DNA from: Tropicimonas sediminicola
Lineage (GTDB): Bacteria; Pseudomonadota; Alphaproteobacteria; Rhodobacterales; Rhodobacteraceae
Assembly: GCF_900188335.1 (NCBI RefSeq)
Contig: NZ_FZOY01000005.1
Span: forward strand, 248,001-312,000
DNA: 64,000 nucleotides
Direction: 5' to 3'
The translations under genes were made by a program, and so were the position numbers. Of this stretch, positions 45,049 to 55,730 are shown in pieces. Each line of letters starts with the position of its first letter. Position 1 is the first letter of the stretch. Below the pieces are notes generated by a model. The model saw only the letters and a list, made by a program, of their open reading frames with translations, ran no database searches and had not been told where the DNA came from.

Positions 45049-46015
45049 GCGCCCATCGAAGGCCGAACGTTTCCTGGTTACCGGGGGCTGCGGCTTCATC
45101 GGTGCGGCCCTGTGCCGGCTCCTGAGGGAGCAGGGCGCGGAGGTGGTCGTGCTCGACGATCTCTCTTCGGGCGATCCCACCCGGCTGCCGCCTGACGTAA
45201 AACTGATCCGCGGCGACATTTGCGACAGGGTCGCGGTCGACCGGGCGCTCGACGGCGCGACCGGGGTCTTTCACCTCGCCGCCGTCGCCTCCGTGGAACT
45301 CTGCGCGCGCAACCCCGATGCGACGCGCCGAACCAACCTGCACGGGACGTCGGCGCTTCTGGATGCGGCGGGAGACCTGCCCTTCGTATTCACCTCTTCG
45401 GCGGCGGTCTATGGCGAGCAGGTCACACTGCCGATCGACGAGGATGCGACGCCGGCGCCGATGTCTTCCTATGCAACCGACAAGCTGGGCAGCGAGCAGC
45501 ATCTGCAGGATGCGGCGCGGGAGCGCGGCGCGCGCTGCGTGGCGCTGCGCCCGTTCAACATCTTCGGCCCCGGTCAGGCGCCGCGCTCGCCCTATACCGG
45601 CGTTCTGACCCGCTTCGTCGAGAGCGCCAGCAGCGGCCTGTCGCTGAGCGTCAACGGAGATGGTGGCCAGACGCGGGACTTCGTGCACGTGAACGACGTG
45701 GCGCGCGCGCTCAGTGGCTCCATGCAGGTGGCCTGCAAGGCCGAGCGCGGCTATTTCGCCGCGATCAACATCTGTTCCGGGCAGGGGATCTCGATTCTCG
45801 AGCTGGCGCGGCTGGTGAACCGCCTGGCGAATTCGCGGGCGCCGATCTCCTTCGGTCCGGAGCGGCCCGGCGACATCCGGCATTCCACCGGCGACCCGAC
45901 GCTCGCGGAAACGGCCATCGGGTTCCGGGTGGAAATGCCCTTCGAGGCCGGGATCGCCGAGATGCTTGCGGGCCGCGCGGACCGTCTCGCCGCTCGTCAG
46001 GGCGCGCCGGGCTGA
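45029..46015 (+). CDS. UDP-glucose 4-epimerase-like NAD-dependent epimerase
   Basis: A 328-residue extended short-chain dehydrogenase. The NAD motif TGGCGFIGAALC lies about 15 residues in, HLAAVASVELCARNPDA and TSSAAVYGEQ follow, and the catalytic YxxxK is YATDK. VNGDGGQTRDFVHVNDVARA and NICSGQGISILELARLV are typical of GalE-type UDP-hexose epimerases, so UDP-galactose from UDP-glucose is the most likely reaction. That would supply both glf and the GT31-like domain. The first residues are a lysine-rich tail encoded across the kpsT overlap. It converges with glpK after 22 bp. Confidence 0.85.
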   Translation: MKKTKSERPSKAERFLVTGGCGFIGAALCRLLREQGAEVVVLDDLSSGDPTRLPPDVKLIRGDICDRVAVDRALDGATGVFHLAAVASVELCARNPDATRRTNLHGTSALLDAAGDLPFVFTSSAAVYGEQVTLPIDEDATPAPMSSYATDKLGSEQHLQDAARERGARCVALRPFNIFGPGQAPRSPYTGVLTRFVESASSGLSLSVNGDGGQTRDFVHVNDVARALSGSMQVACKAERGYFAAINICSGQGISILELARLVNRLANSRAPISFGPERPGDIRHSTGDPTLAETAIGFRVEMPFEAGIAEMLAGRADRLAARQGAPG

Positions 46016-46037
46016 CGCCGGCGCCGCCGATTTCCGC

Positions 46038-47528
46038 CTAGCGGGCGGACATCGTCGCCTGAACCGCCCGTTTCCAGGCGGCGTAGCGCGCATCGCGCCG
46101 GTCTTCCGCCATATCCGGCTCGAAGCGGCGGTCGCAGGACCAGCTCTTGGCGAACTCCTCCTGATCCGGATAGAGCCCGGCTTCCATTCCCGCCAGCCAG
46201 GCCGCGCCGAGCGCGGTGGTCTCGAGGATCTCCGGCCGGTCGACCGGCGCGCCGATGATGTCGGACAGGAACTGCATTCCCCAGTCGCTCGCCGTCATGC
46301 CGCCATCGACCCGCAGCACCGCGCGGGCGTCCTCGGCGGGCCAGTCGGCCTGCATCGCCTCCAGCAGGTCGCGGGTCTGGAAGCCGACGCTTTCCAGCGC
46401 CGCACGTGCCAGCTCGGCCGGGCCGGTGTTCCGGGTCAGTCCGAAGATCGCGCCGCGGCAGTCGGAATCCCAGTAGGGCGCGCCGAGCCCGGTGAAGGCG
46501 GGCACCAGGATGACCTGTTGCGAATCGTCGGCGGCGAGGGCCAGGTCCTGCGATTCCGCCGCCGTCTTGATGATCTTGAGCCCGTCGCGCAGCCATTGCA
46601 CCACAGCGCCCGCGATGAAGATCGAGCCTTCGAGTGCATAGGTCGGCGTGCCGTTGAACTGGTAGGCGATCGTGGTCAGCAGGCGGTTGCGCGAGGTGAC
46701 GGGCGTGTCGCCTGTGTTGAGCAGGGCGAAGCAGCCGGTTCCGTAGGTCGACTTCAGCATGCCGGGTTCGAAACAGGCCTGGCCAATGGTGGCGGCCTGC
46801 TGGTCGCCCGCGACGCCCAGGATCGGGATCGGTTCACCAAAGATCTCGGGCAGCGTCTCGCCGAAATCGCCGGCGCAGTCGCGCACCTCGGGGAGCATCC
46901 GGGAGGGGATGTCGAGCATCTCGCAGATCGACCGGCTCCAGCCGCCCTTGTGGATGTCGTAGAGCAGCGTGCGCGCGGCGTTGGTGGCGTCGGTCGCATG
47001 GACCGCGCCGCCGGTCAGCTTCCAGATCAGGAAGCTGTCGACAGTGCCGAAGAGCAACTCGCCCGCCGTCGCCCGGTCGCGGGCGCCCGGCACGGTGTCC
47101 AGCAGCCATTTCAGCTTGGTGCCCGAGAAATACGGGTCCAGCAGCAGGCCGGTCTTTTCCGTCACCATCGCCTCGTGGCCATCGGCGCGCAGCGTCTCGC
47201 AGATCTGTGCGGTGCGGCGGTCCTGCCAGACAATGGCATTGTGGATCGGCTCGCCGGTCTCCTTGTCCCAGACCAGGGTCGTCTCCCGCTGGTTGGTGAT
47301 GCCGATCGCCATGATGTCCGTGGCGCCTATGCCGGCCTTGTCGATCGCCGCGCGGCAGGTGCGCAGCACGGTGTCCCAGATGTCGGCCGGCGCGTGCTCG
47401 ACCCAGCCAGAGGCCGGGAAATGCTGCGTGAACTCCTCCTGCGCGACGGCGACGATCTTCATGTCGCGGTCGAACAAGATGGCGCGGCTCGAGGTCGTGC
47501 CCTGGTCGATGGCGAGAATGTGGGTCAT
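46038..47528 (-). CDS. glpK: Glycerol kinase
   Basis: GlpK phosphorylates glycerol to sn-glycerol-3-phosphate. The 496-residue protein begins at the ATG at 47528 with [19 protein letters not shown] (the FGGY kinase phosphate-binding motif) and contains [30 protein letters not shown], and the C-terminal [19 protein letters not shown] and [18 protein letters not shown]. Length matches bacterial GlpK. It lies 112 bp downstream of glpD in the same direction, so the two likely share the glpD promoter and the GlpR-type operator at 49301. Confidence 0.96.
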   Translation of the reverse strand: MTHILAIDQGTTSSRAILFDRDMKIVAVAQEEFTQHFPASGWVEHAPADIWDTVLRTCRAAIDKAGIGATDIMAIGITNQRETTLVWDKETGEPIHNAIVWQDRRTAQICETLRADGHEAMVTEKTGLLLDPYFSGTKLKWLLDTVPGARDRATAGELLFGTVDSFLIWKLTGGAVHATDATNAARTLLYDIHKGGWSRSICEMLDIPSRMLPEVRDCAGDFGETLPEIFGEPIPILGVAGDQQAATIGQACFEPGMLKSTYGTGCFALLNTGDTPVTSRNRLLTTIAYQFNGTPTYALEGSIFIAGAVVQWLRDGLKIIKTAAESQDLALAADDSQQVILVPAFTGLGAPYWDSDCRGAIFGLTRNTGPAELARAALESVGFQTRDLLEAMQADWPAEDARAVLRVDGGMTASDWGMQFLSDIIGAPVDRPEILETTALGAAWLAGMEAGLYPDQEEFAKSWSCDRRFEPDMAEDRRDARYAAWKRAVQATMSAR

Positions 47529-47640
47529 GTTCCTGCCCTGTCTGTCCTTCGCCGGCGCCTGTCGGGCGCCGACCTCCTCCTGAATGGTCTGCAGACTGGC
47601 ACGTTCCGGCGAAACCGAAAACCTGCCCAAGCCGATTTCG

Positions 47641-49236
47641 TCAGTCTGCCGCAGCGGTCTCCCGCCGCGCGCTCATCCAGCGCGCCAGCGCAGCCGCCTC
47701 GTCGTCCGAGAAGCGCAGCCCCAGCTTGCTCCTCCGCCACAGAACGTCGTCCGCGGTTCGGGCGAATTCCTTGTCCATCAGCCAGGCGACCTCGCGCTCG
47801 CTCAGCCCGTGGCCGAAATCGGTGCCCAGATCTACCACGGTCGCCGCCTCGCCGAGGATCTGCCGCGCCTCGGTGCCATAGGCGCGCACCAGTCGCCTCG
47901 CAGTGGCCGCGTCGAGGAATGGGAAGGCCGCGCTCAGGTCGGCGATCAGGGCTTCGACCCCGTCGACCGGGAAATCGCCACCGGGCAGCGGGGCATTGGC
48001 CGTCCACTTGCCGGTGCCGCCGGGCACGTGGGCGGCGATCTTCTCCATCGCGGCTTCGGCGAGCTTGCGATAGGTCGTGATCTTGCCGCCGAAGACGTTG
48101 AGCAGCGGCGCGCCGCCGTCGGTGTTGACGCGCAGCACGTAGTCGCGGGTCGCGGCCGTGGCCGATTTCGCGCCGTCGTCATAGAGCGGCCGGACGCCGG
48201 AATAGCTCCAGACGACGTCTTCCTGCTTGATCGGCTCCTTGAAATAGCTCGAAGCCAGCGCGATCAGGTAATCGCGCTCCTCCTCAGTGCAGACCGGCCT
48301 GGACTCCGGGTCGGCGTGTTCCTTGTCGGTCGTGCCGATCAGGGTGAAATCCGTCTCGTAGGGGATCGCGAAGACGATCCGACCGTCGCCGCCCTGGAAG
48401 AAATAGCACTTGTCGTGATCGAAGAGCCTGCGGGTCACGATATGGCTGCCGCGCACGAGGCGGACGTTCTCGCGGGTGTCGATGTCGAGCACGCCCTCGA
48501 TCACCTGCTTCACCCAGGGGCCGCCGGCATTGACCAGCATGGCTGCATGGACCTCGCGCGTGGCGCCGGTCTCGGTGTCGGTCAGGGTGATCGTCCAGCC
48601 ATTGTTCTCGCGGCGCGCGGCGGTGACCTTGGTGCGGGTCATGATCTGCGCGCCCCGCGCCTCGGCATCGCGCGCGTTGAGCACCACGAGCCGCGAATCC
48701 TCGACCCAACAGTCACTGTATTCGTAGGCCTTGCGGAATTTCTCGTTCAGCGGCGCGCCGACCGGATCCTTCGTGAGATCGACGGCGGTGGTGCCCGGCA
48801 GGATCTTTCGCCCGCCGAGGTGGTCGTACATGAAGAGCCCGGAGCGGATCATCCAGGACGGACGCTGTCCGCGCGTCCAGGGCATGGTCCAGCCGAGCAG
48901 GCGGGAAGCGGGGGAGTCCCCGTCGAACCGCATGTCCTCGTGGTAGGGCAGCACGAAGCGCATCGGCCAGCTGATATGCGGCATCGCCCGGAGCAGAACC
49001 TCCCGTTCGACCAGCGCCTCGCGCACCAGCCGCACCTCGAAATACTCGAGATACCGCAGCCCGCCGTGGAACAGCTTGGTGGAGGCCGAGGAGGTGGCGG
49101 AGGCGAGGTCGTCCATCTCCGCCAGCCCGACCCGGAGCCCGCGCCCGGCGGCGTCGCGTGCGATGCCGCAGCCGTTGATCCCGCCGCCGATGATGAAGAG
49201 GTCGAAAGTGCCGTTGGCCGCGTCGTTCTGGGTCAT
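47641..49236 (-). CDS. glpD: Aerobic glycerol-3-phosphate dehydrogenase
   Basis: GlpD is the membrane-associated FAD enzyme that oxidises glycerol-3-phosphate to dihydroxyacetone phosphate and passes electrons to ubiquinone. The 531-residue protein has the N-terminal FAD motif [35 protein letters not shown], and the family segments [12 protein letters not shown] and [13 protein letters not shown]. The ATG at 49236 follows GGAG at a good distance. It diverges from the glpR-type gene with 181 bp between them, where the candidate operator lies. Confidence 0.95.
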   Translation of the reverse strand: MTQNDAANGTFDLFIIGGGINGCGIARDAAGRGLRVGLAEMDDLASATSSASTKLFHGGLRYLEYFEVRLVREALVEREVLLRAMPHISWPMRFVLPYHEDMRFDGDSPASRLLGWTMPWTRGQRPSWMIRSGLFMYDHLGGRKILPGTTAVDLTKDPVGAPLNEKFRKAYEYSDCWVEDSRLVVLNARDAEARGAQIMTRTKVTAARRENNGWTITLTDTETGATREVHAAMLVNAGGPWVKQVIEGVLDIDTRENVRLVRGSHIVTRRLFDHDKCYFFQGGDGRIVFAIPYETDFTLIGTTDKEHADPESRPVCTEEERDYLIALASSYFKEPIKQEDVVWSYSGVRPLYDDGAKSATAATRDYVLRVNTDGGAPLLNVFGGKITTYRKLAEAAMEKIAAHVPGGTGKWTANAPLPGGDFPVDGVEALIADLSAAFPFLDAATARRLVRAYGTEARQILGEAATVVDLGTDFGHGLSEREVAWLMDKEFARTADDVLWRRSKLGLRFSDDEAAALARWMSARRETAAAD

Positions 49237-49300
49237 GTCCCGCTCCGGTCCGAAGTTCAGTCCGTCATCAGGACTAAAACCACGAAGCGCCTGAGTCGGT

Positions 49301-49328
49301 CAAACGAATATGTTCGTTTGCGTTCGGT
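49301..49328. promoter_or_regulatory. Candidate GlpR operator in the glpD-glpR divergent region
   Basis: A perfect 20-bp palindrome CAAACGAATATGTTCGTTTG (49301-49320) overlaps TATGTTCGTTTGCGTTCGGT (49309-49328), which matches most positions of the E. coli GlpR consensus. It lies 65 bp before glpD and about 90 bp before the repressor gene, so it could control both. A half-site TCGAACATA occurs near 49401-49409. Confidence 0.6.
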
Positions 49329-49417
49329 TTTGCGCTATTTTCGGCAGATGCGGATCGGATTGGGGTGGAAATCACAAGGGACTTCCGTCTGCGCACAATT
49401 TCGAACATATTTCGCGC

Positions 49418-50191
49418 ATGGCGCAGAGTTTTCGACAAACCGACATCCTCGACCTCGCCCGCCGTCACGGAAAGGTGACGGTGGAGGAGCTGGCAGAGCG
49501 TTTCGGCGTGACGCTTCAGACCATACGCCGCGACCTGACCGAGCTCGCCGAGGCCGGGCTTCTGGATCGCGTGCACGGCGGTGCGATGCTCCCGTCGGGC
49601 GTCAGCAACATCGGCTACGAGGATCGACGCGGGCTGAACACCGAGGCCAAGGCCGCGATCGCCGCCGCCTGTGCCGCCGCGATCCCGCACGATTGCTCGG
49701 TTTTCCTGAACATCGGCACCAGTACCGAGGCGGTGGCCCGGGCGCTGCTGCAGCACCGCAACCTGATGGTGATCACCAACAACATCAACGTCGCCAACAT
49801 CCTCGTCGCCAATCCGGACGCGGATATCATGGTCGCCGGGGGCATGTTGCGGCGGGCGGATGGCGGTCTGACCGGGGCGCTGACGACGCGGGCGATCGAG
49901 CATTTCAAGGTCGATGTCGCGGTGATCGGGTGTTCCGCGCTCGACCAGGATGGCGACCTGCTGGACTACGACATCGAGGAGGTGAACGTCTCTCGCAAGA
50001 TCCTCGCCCAGGCCCGGGAGAGCTTTCTCGTGGCCGACCATTCCAAGTTTCACCGGACCGCGCCGGCCCGTATCGCGTCGCTGAGCGAGATCGACATCTT
50101 CTTTACCGACGTGCCGCTGTCGCCCGCGCTCGGCCAATTGTGCCGGGACTGGGGGACGGAGGTGAAGGTAGGTCAGGCGGTCAGAGCTTGA
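49418..50191 (+). CDS. glpR: DeoR-family repressor, GlpR type
   Basis: A 257-residue regulator starting at the ATG at 49418. The N-terminal DeoR helix-turn-helix is clear (RQTDILDLARRHGKVTVEEL, then FGVTLQTIRRDLTELAEAG and DRVHGGAML), followed by the DeoR-type sugar-phosphate sensor domain with FLNIGTSTEAVARALLQH and FLVADHSKFHRTAPARI. Upstream in-frame codons encode nothing conserved. Divergent from glpD and glpK, it most likely represses them and responds to glycerol-3-phosphate, as GlpR does elsewhere. Its last 11 bp overlap the end of the converging gene at 50181. Confidence 0.9.
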   Translation: MAQSFRQTDILDLARRHGKVTVEELAERFGVTLQTIRRDLTELAEAGLLDRVHGGAMLPSGVSNIGYEDRRGLNTEAKAAIAAACAAAIPHDCSVFLNIGTSTEAVARALLQHRNLMVITNNINVANILVANPDADIMVAGGMLRRADGGLTGALTTRAIEHFKVDVAVIGCSALDQDGDLLDYDIEEVNVSRKILAQARESFLVADHSKFHRTAPARIASLSEIDIFFTDVPLSPALGQLCRDWGTEVKVGQAVRA

Positions 50192-50771
50192 GCGCCCATT
50201 CCAGCGCGTCGTCGAGCCGGTCGTCGCCCCAGAAGACCTCTCCATCCACGACGAAGCTGGGCGAGCCGAAGATGCCCAGATCCATCGCCTCTTCCGTCGC
50301 CGCCTGAAGCTCGCGGACGATCCGCTCCGACTGCGCGTCTGCCAGCACCTGCTCCGGATCGCGGCCGATCTCGGTGAGGCTGGCGCTCAGATTCGGCTCC
50401 TCGCCCGCCGCTTCCCCGGCCTCGAACCAACGCCGATAGGTGGCGCGGGTGTATTCCTGCACCCAGCCGTCCTCGACCCCGAGGATGGCGACCTGGTTGG
50501 CGAGCACCAGCCCCTCGAGCGGGTAGGGCACCGGGAAGCGCGGCGTGAGGCCATAGCGCTCCGCGCGGCGTTCGATGTCGCGCCACATGTAGGCGCTTTT
50601 GACCGGCTTGCCCTTGAACGGGATGTTGCCCTGTTCGACCATAACATGCCGGACGTTGAACGGGCGCCAGCGGAACGCGACACCGGACGCCTTGGCAACC
50701 TCGGGCAGTCGCATGACGGTCAGGTAGCTGTAAGTGCTGCCAATCGAGTACCAGAAATCGATCACCGCCAC
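50181..50771 (-). CDS. DsbA-fold isomerase (2-hydroxychromene-2-carboxylate isomerase-like)
   Basis: A 196-residue thioredoxin-fold protein of the DsbA-like/HCCA isomerase group. The active-site region reads DFWYSIGSTYSYL, with Ser in place of the Cys pair of true DsbA, as in kappa-class glutathione transferases and HCCA isomerases. The cis-proline region is IFGSPSFVVDGEVFWGDDRL, highly typical of this family. It should use glutathione rather than redox cysteines; the physiological substrate is unknown since no aromatic degradation genes are nearby. It overlaps the end of glpR by 11 bp. Confidence 0.85.
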   Translation of the reverse strand: MAVIDFWYSIGSTYSYLTVMRLPEVAKASGVAFRWRPFNVRHVMVEQGNIPFKGKPVKSAYMWRDIERRAERYGLTPRFPVPYPLEGLVLANQVAILGVEDGWVQEYTRATYRRWFEAGEAAGEEPNLSASLTEIGRDPEQVLADAQSERIVRELQAATEEAMDLGIFGSPSFVVDGEVFWGDDRLDDALEWALKL

Positions 50772-50852
50772 GGCCGACCCTCCTGCGCTTGCGTCGCGGC
50801 CGAGGGTACATGAGCGGGGTGAAGCGGGCCAGAAAACTCGGCCCGGCCGGGG

Positions 50853-51557
50853 TCAGACCATCCGGATCACGTCCTTGTTGATCGCCAGCACATAGCCCTT
50901 GCGAGCGATGTTGCGGACCAGCAATTCGCTGACCATCTGGTTGCCGAGCGAATCCCGCAGCCGCTTGATCCGGGTCGCGCCGGCCGCCTCCTCGCAATCC
51001 TCGGGTCGGCGGCCCTGGATCATGGCTTCGAGTTGCGCGCCTGTCAGAACCTCCTCGTCCATCCGCGCCTCGGCCAGCACCGCGAGCGTCTCGATCGCGG
51101 CCTCGGTCAGCTTGAACTCCATGTTGTTCAGCAGAACGATCCGCTCTTCGCGGCTGATGATCAGGTCCGTCACCTGGATGCCCTGCCGCTCGATCTCGCC
51201 CATGCGACGGTTGAGCGCGACGATCATCAGCAGCAGCACCAGCGCCGCCACCAGCAGCGCGGCGGCAAAGACCAGCAGCACGAAGATGATCTGGCGGTAG
51301 CTTTGCAGCACGTCGGCAAACGAGGTCCCGCTCTCGGCGAGGATCTCCAGCAGCTTGATCTCGGCCTGCGAGGTCAGGTCGTTGTTCTCGACGAAGATCC
51401 GCTCGACGCGGGCGTTGAACGCGTCCGCATCCGGCAGGTTGAGAAACAGCAGGCCCGCCGCCAGGACGAGGATGCCGACAATGGCCGCGACGCCATATGT
51501 GACCACGCGGTTGCCGGCGCGCAGCGTCTCAGTAACGGAGATGGAACTTTCCGGCAC
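50853..51557 (-). CDS. Membrane protein with a C-terminal winged-helix domain
   Basis: A 234-residue protein. The GTG at 51557 is chosen because GAGAGGAAAGA precedes it; an ATG at 51596 would overlap the upstream gene by 68 bp. Two transmembrane helices are evident (about residues 20-42 and 84-110), separated by a periplasmic segment rich in acidic residues. After the second helix comes a cytoplasmic domain with QVTDLIISREERIVLLNNME, a linker, and a winged-helix-like end (TRIKRLRDSLGNQMVSELLV, then KGYVLAI) of the OmpR/PhoB C-terminal type. This is the reverse order of ToxR/CadC, where the DNA-binding domain is N-terminal. DNA binding has not been shown. Confidence 0.7.
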   Translation of the reverse strand: MPESSISVTETLRAGNRVVTYGVAAIVGILVLAAGLLFLNLPDADAFNARVERIFVENNDLTSQAEIKLLEILAESGTSFADVLQSYRQIIFVLLVFAAALLVAALVLLLMIVALNRRMGEIERQGIQVTDLIISREERIVLLNNMEFKLTEAAIETLAVLAEARMDEEVLTGAQLEAMIQGRRPEDCEEAAGATRIKRLRDSLGNQMVSELLVRNIARKGYVLAINKDVIRMV

Positions 51558-51822
51558 TCTCTTTCCTCTCGTCCAGCCCGCTTTCGTCGAAGACACCGAG
51601 AACGGTCAGCAATGTCCAGCCGTCCGATGCGATACGTCGGGTGATCTGGCGTTCCGCGGCCGCCTTTGTGCAGGCGTCCCCGTTGAGCTCGATGGTGCCG
51701 TAATGCAGCCGAAGCGGGTCGTCCCGCTTGGCCTTGTAATCGGCGTAGCAGCCGGCCGCGGCGGGCCCGGCCGCCAGCGTCAGCACCGCCGCGAGGGCGG
51801 AAAGGAAGGGTGCGTGTCTCAT
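51529..51822 (-). CDS. Small periplasmic protein of unknown function
   Basis: A 97-residue protein with a Sec signal peptide (FLSALAAVLTLAAGPAAAG, cleaved before CYADYK) and two cysteines in the mature part (CYADYKAK and GDACTKAA) that may form a disulfide. I do not recognise the family. Its 3' end overlaps the membrane winged-helix gene by 29 bp, so the two are translated together and may work together, for example with this protein as a periplasmic partner of the membrane regulator. That is inference from position only. Confidence 0.68.
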   Translation of the reverse strand: MRHAPFLSALAAVLTLAAGPAAAGCYADYKAKRDDPLRLHYGTIELNGDACTKAAAERQITRRIASDGWTLLTVLGVFDESGLDERKESAGKFHLRY

Positions 51823-52001
51823 GCGCCGACACTGGGTCGGATCGCGCGGATATTCAATAACGCAAGGCTCCGGACGGGGGCGTTATCCGATAACGCCCGG
51901 CCGATATTGCCCGATTTCGCGGTTTGCCCGGATGGTCGGATCACACCGCCCGTGGACCTGTCCGCAGGCTTCGCACCGCCCGAACAGATCAGGAGCACAC
52001 C

Positions 52002-52565
52002 ATGTTCAAGAGCATTGCCGCCACCGCCCTTTCCGCAACCCTCGCACTGGGCATCATTGCGCCCACGCCTGCCGCCGCGCAGGGGATCGACCAGAACGAC
52101 CTTCTCAAGATCCTGCTCGGCATCGGCACCGTCGCGCTGATCGCCAAGGCCGTCGACGAGGCCAACGATGACGACGACAAGAAGAAGAAGGAAGTTCATG
52201 TCCACCGAGACGTGACCAAGGTGATCAAGCGTCCGGCGCCCGCGCGCAATGTCGAGGTCCAGCCGCAGCCGCGTCGCGTCATCGTCCAGGAGCCGAACCG
52301 CCGTGTCGTGACCCGCGAACCCGAGCGCAAGCCCACGCGCGTGGAAGAGGTGCAGCGCGTCATTCCGAGCGCCTGCCAGCGCACGTTCCGCGTCGACGGC
52401 GACAACCGGGTGTTCCTGACCCGCAACTGCCTTGAGAGCGAGGGCGTCCGCACCACGAGCCTGCCGAACCAGTGCGAGCGCATTCTCGACATGCCGGGCG
52501 ATGTCCAGAACCGCCGGGTCTGGAACCGCGGCTGCCTGGAGAGCAACGGCTACCGCATTCGTTGA
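52002..52565 (+). CDS. Exported protein with two cysteine-bounded repeats
   Basis: A 187-residue protein starting at the ATG at 52002 with a signal peptide (SIAATALSATLALGIIAPTP, then AAAQ). It continues with a hydrophobic stretch, an acidic-basic cluster (DDDDKKKK), and a proline/arginine-rich linker. The C-terminal 65 residues contain two related units that each begin with Cys and end in CLESxG: one from ACQRTFRVDG to NCLESEG, the next from QCERILDM to GCLESNG. The four cysteines suggest one disulfide per unit. Function is unknown. A GC hairpin lacking a T-tract follows at 52576-52594. Confidence 0.72.
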   Translation: MFKSIAATALSATLALGIIAPTPAAAQGIDQNDLLKILLGIGTVALIAKAVDEANDDDDKKKKEVHVHRDVTKVIKRPAPARNVEVQPQPRRVIVQEPNRRVVTREPERKPTRVEEVQRVIPSACQRTFRVDGDNRVFLTRNCLESEGVRTTSLPNQCERILDMPGDVQNRRVWNRGCLESNGYRIR

Positions 52566-52709
52566 GGCCAGGGCGCCGGCCGGTACAAGGCCGGTTCCCG
52601 GGAGCAGGGCGCGGGCGACAACTTGCAAGCCGCGCCTGACTGGCGGGGGGCATGTGCCTCCCGCCATTTTTCGTCTTGCGCCCGGCTGCGTGGTGGCGAG
52701 GGTGGGGCG

Positions 52710-53340
52710 ATGACGACACCGGACCTGACATTCGAGATTGCCGCCTGGGAGGCCGGCGCGCGCTGCGTCGCGGGCGTCGACGAGGTCGGGCGCGGCCCGC
52801 TGGCCGGCCCGGTGACCGCCGCCGCCGTGGTGCTGGACCGGGCCGCGATCCCCGCGGGCCTGAACGACAGCAAGATGCTCTCCGCCCGCCGCCGCGAAGT
52901 GCTGGCCGAGGCGATCCTGGCGACGGCGCAGGTGGCGATCGTTCATGTGGACGTGGAGGAGATCGAACGGCTGAACATCCTCGGCGCGGCGCAGCTCGCA
53001 ATGGTGCGGGCCGTGGCGCAGCTCAGCCCCGTTCCCGACCTCGCGCTCGTCGACGGCAACCGCCTGCCGGCCGCGCTGCCCTGCGCCGGGCAGACCTTGG
53101 TCAAGGGCGATGCGCGCTGTCTGTCAATCGCCGCGGCCTCGATTGTGGCCAAGGTGGCGCGCGATCGCATCATGGTGGATTTGGCGCAACAACACCCCGG
53201 CTACGGCTGGGAACACAACGCCGGATACCCGACTCCGGAGCACAAACGGGCGCTTCAAAATCTTGGTGTGACCCCACATCATAGACATTCCTTCGCGCCC
53301 GTCCGCAATATCTTGTATCAAGGGAAATCGCCAAGCCCTT

Positions 53341-53342
<2 letters not shown>
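52710..53342 (+). CDS. rnhB: Ribonuclease HII
   Basis: RNase HII removes ribonucleotides from DNA-RNA hybrids. The 210-residue protein, starting at the ATG at 52710, has the catalytic opening [14 protein letters not shown] (first Asp-Glu pair), the second acidic position in [13 protein letters not shown], and [17 protein letters not shown] with the fourth acidic residue. [19 protein letters not shown] is the typical C-terminal segment. ccrM follows 91 bp later in the same direction; the rnhB-ccrM pairing recurs in alphaproteobacteria. Confidence 0.95.
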
Positions 53343-54546
<1,204 letters not shown>

Positions 54547-54607
54547 ATTCCTGACATTCCGAAGTTACCGCCGGTGCCTGTGGCCTGACACGAACGGCAC
54601 CTACTGG

Positions 54608-54638
54608 CCCCGCCTTGTCTCAAGGCGGGGCATTTTTT
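54608..54638 (+). terminator. Intrinsic terminator after ccrM
   Basis: A perfect 10-bp stem (CCCCGCCTTG with CAAGGCGGGG), a 3-base loop and a following CATTTTTT tract form a classical rho-independent terminator 61 bp after the ccrM stop. It also separates ccrM from the converging AraC-family gene. Confidence 0.88.
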
Positions 54639-54655
54639 GGTTTCGGCGGGTCGGA

Positions 54656-55561
54656 TCAGGCGGGAATGCCGGGGACGACGCTACGGCGGATCTCGGCGCC
54701 GTCGCGGCCGGGCGGAGCGCCGAACATGCGGCGGTACTCCCGGCTGAACTGCGACGGGCTTTCGTAGCCGATGGCGAAGCCGATCTGCGAGACGTCGGCC
54801 CCCTCCGCCAGCAGCAACCGCCGGGCCTCCTGCAGGCGCAGCTTCTTCTGGAACTGCACCGGTGTCATCTGCGTGGCAGCCTTGAAGTGCCGGTGGAAGG
54901 TCGCCGCGCTCATGCCGGCCAGCGCCGCGAGGTCCGGCACGTTGAGAGTCTCGGTGAAATTCTCCCGCACCCAGGCGATGGCCTGTCCGATCCGTGCGGT
55001 GCGGCTGTCGGCCAGCCCGATCTGCCGCAGCATCGGCCCGTGCGGCCCGTTCAGCAGGTGCCAGACGATCTCGCGCCGGATCATCGGCGCCAGCACCGGG
55101 ATGTCCTGCGGCCGCTCGGCCAGCGCCATCAGCCGTTCCATCGGGTCGATCAGCTCTTCCGCAAGGGGCTGCACGTTGAGCGCCGTAGGCTCGGGGGCGG
55201 CGGCGGGCTCGGTGCGGGCCTGTTCGAGCAGCAGTTCGGCGACGCAGCCCGGGTCGATGTCGAGCACGGCGGCGATATAGGGTTTCTCGGGCGAGGCATC
55301 GACGATCTCGGCCCGGATCGGCACCTCCAGCGACGTGATCAGGCATTTCCCCTCGTCGTAGCGGAAGCTGCGATCTCCGAGCTGGCTGACCTTGGCTCCC
55401 TGCAGCACGATGCAGAGCGAGGGGCGGTAGACGCCGTGGATCGGCCCCATCGGCGCTTCGGTCACAGCCAGCAACAGGCCGGGAAGCGGGGTTTCGCGGC
55501 CGTGGGCTTGCCAGAGCCCGAGGGCGCGGGATTTCAGGGTGTCGAGGCGGGCGTTTTCCAT
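54656..55561 (-). CDS. AraC-family transcriptional regulator
   Basis: A 301-residue regulator with an N-terminal AraC-type cupin domain (PSLCIVLQGAKVSQLGDRSF, then YDEGKCLITSLEVPI) and the C-terminal double helix-turn-helix: LNVPDLAALAGMSAATFHRH for the first and IGFAIGYESPSQFSREYRRM for the second. The N-terminal type (AraC_N) is often linked to small organic inducers. The aldo/keto reductase gene begins 170 bp away in the opposite direction and is the likely target, as this regulator-reductase pairing is common. Confidence 0.88.
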   Translation of the reverse strand: MENARLDTLKSRALGLWQAHGRETPLPGLLLAVTEAPMGPIHGVYRPSLCIVLQGAKVSQLGDRSFRYDEGKCLITSLEVPIRAEIVDASPEKPYIAAVLDIDPGCVAELLLEQARTEPAAAPEPTALNVQPLAEELIDPMERLMALAERPQDIPVLAPMIRREIVWHLLNGPHGPMLRQIGLADSRTARIGQAIAWVRENFTETLNVPDLAALAGMSAATFHRHFKAATQMTPVQFQKKLRLQEARRLLLAEGADVSQIGFAIGYESPSQFSREYRRMFGAPPGRDGAEIRRSVVPGIPA

Positions 55562-55730
55562 GGCGTCAGGCTACCCGATTGCGCGCGCCATGACAGGGCG
55601 ATGTTGGCCGATTGAGAGGATCGTGCAGGATTTCGCGAGGATCGGCGTGGCGGGCGAGGGGCCTCGTGCCCCAGATAGGGGTCATGCCGCGGCCCCCCCG
55701 GGCCCGGCGATTTCTTGAGAGGATGTTATC

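Noticed and set aside
52576-52594. Hairpin CCGGCC...GGCCGG after the exported repeat protein as a terminator
   Set aside because: Stem of only 6 bp with no T-tract; kept only as a remark in that gene's entry.
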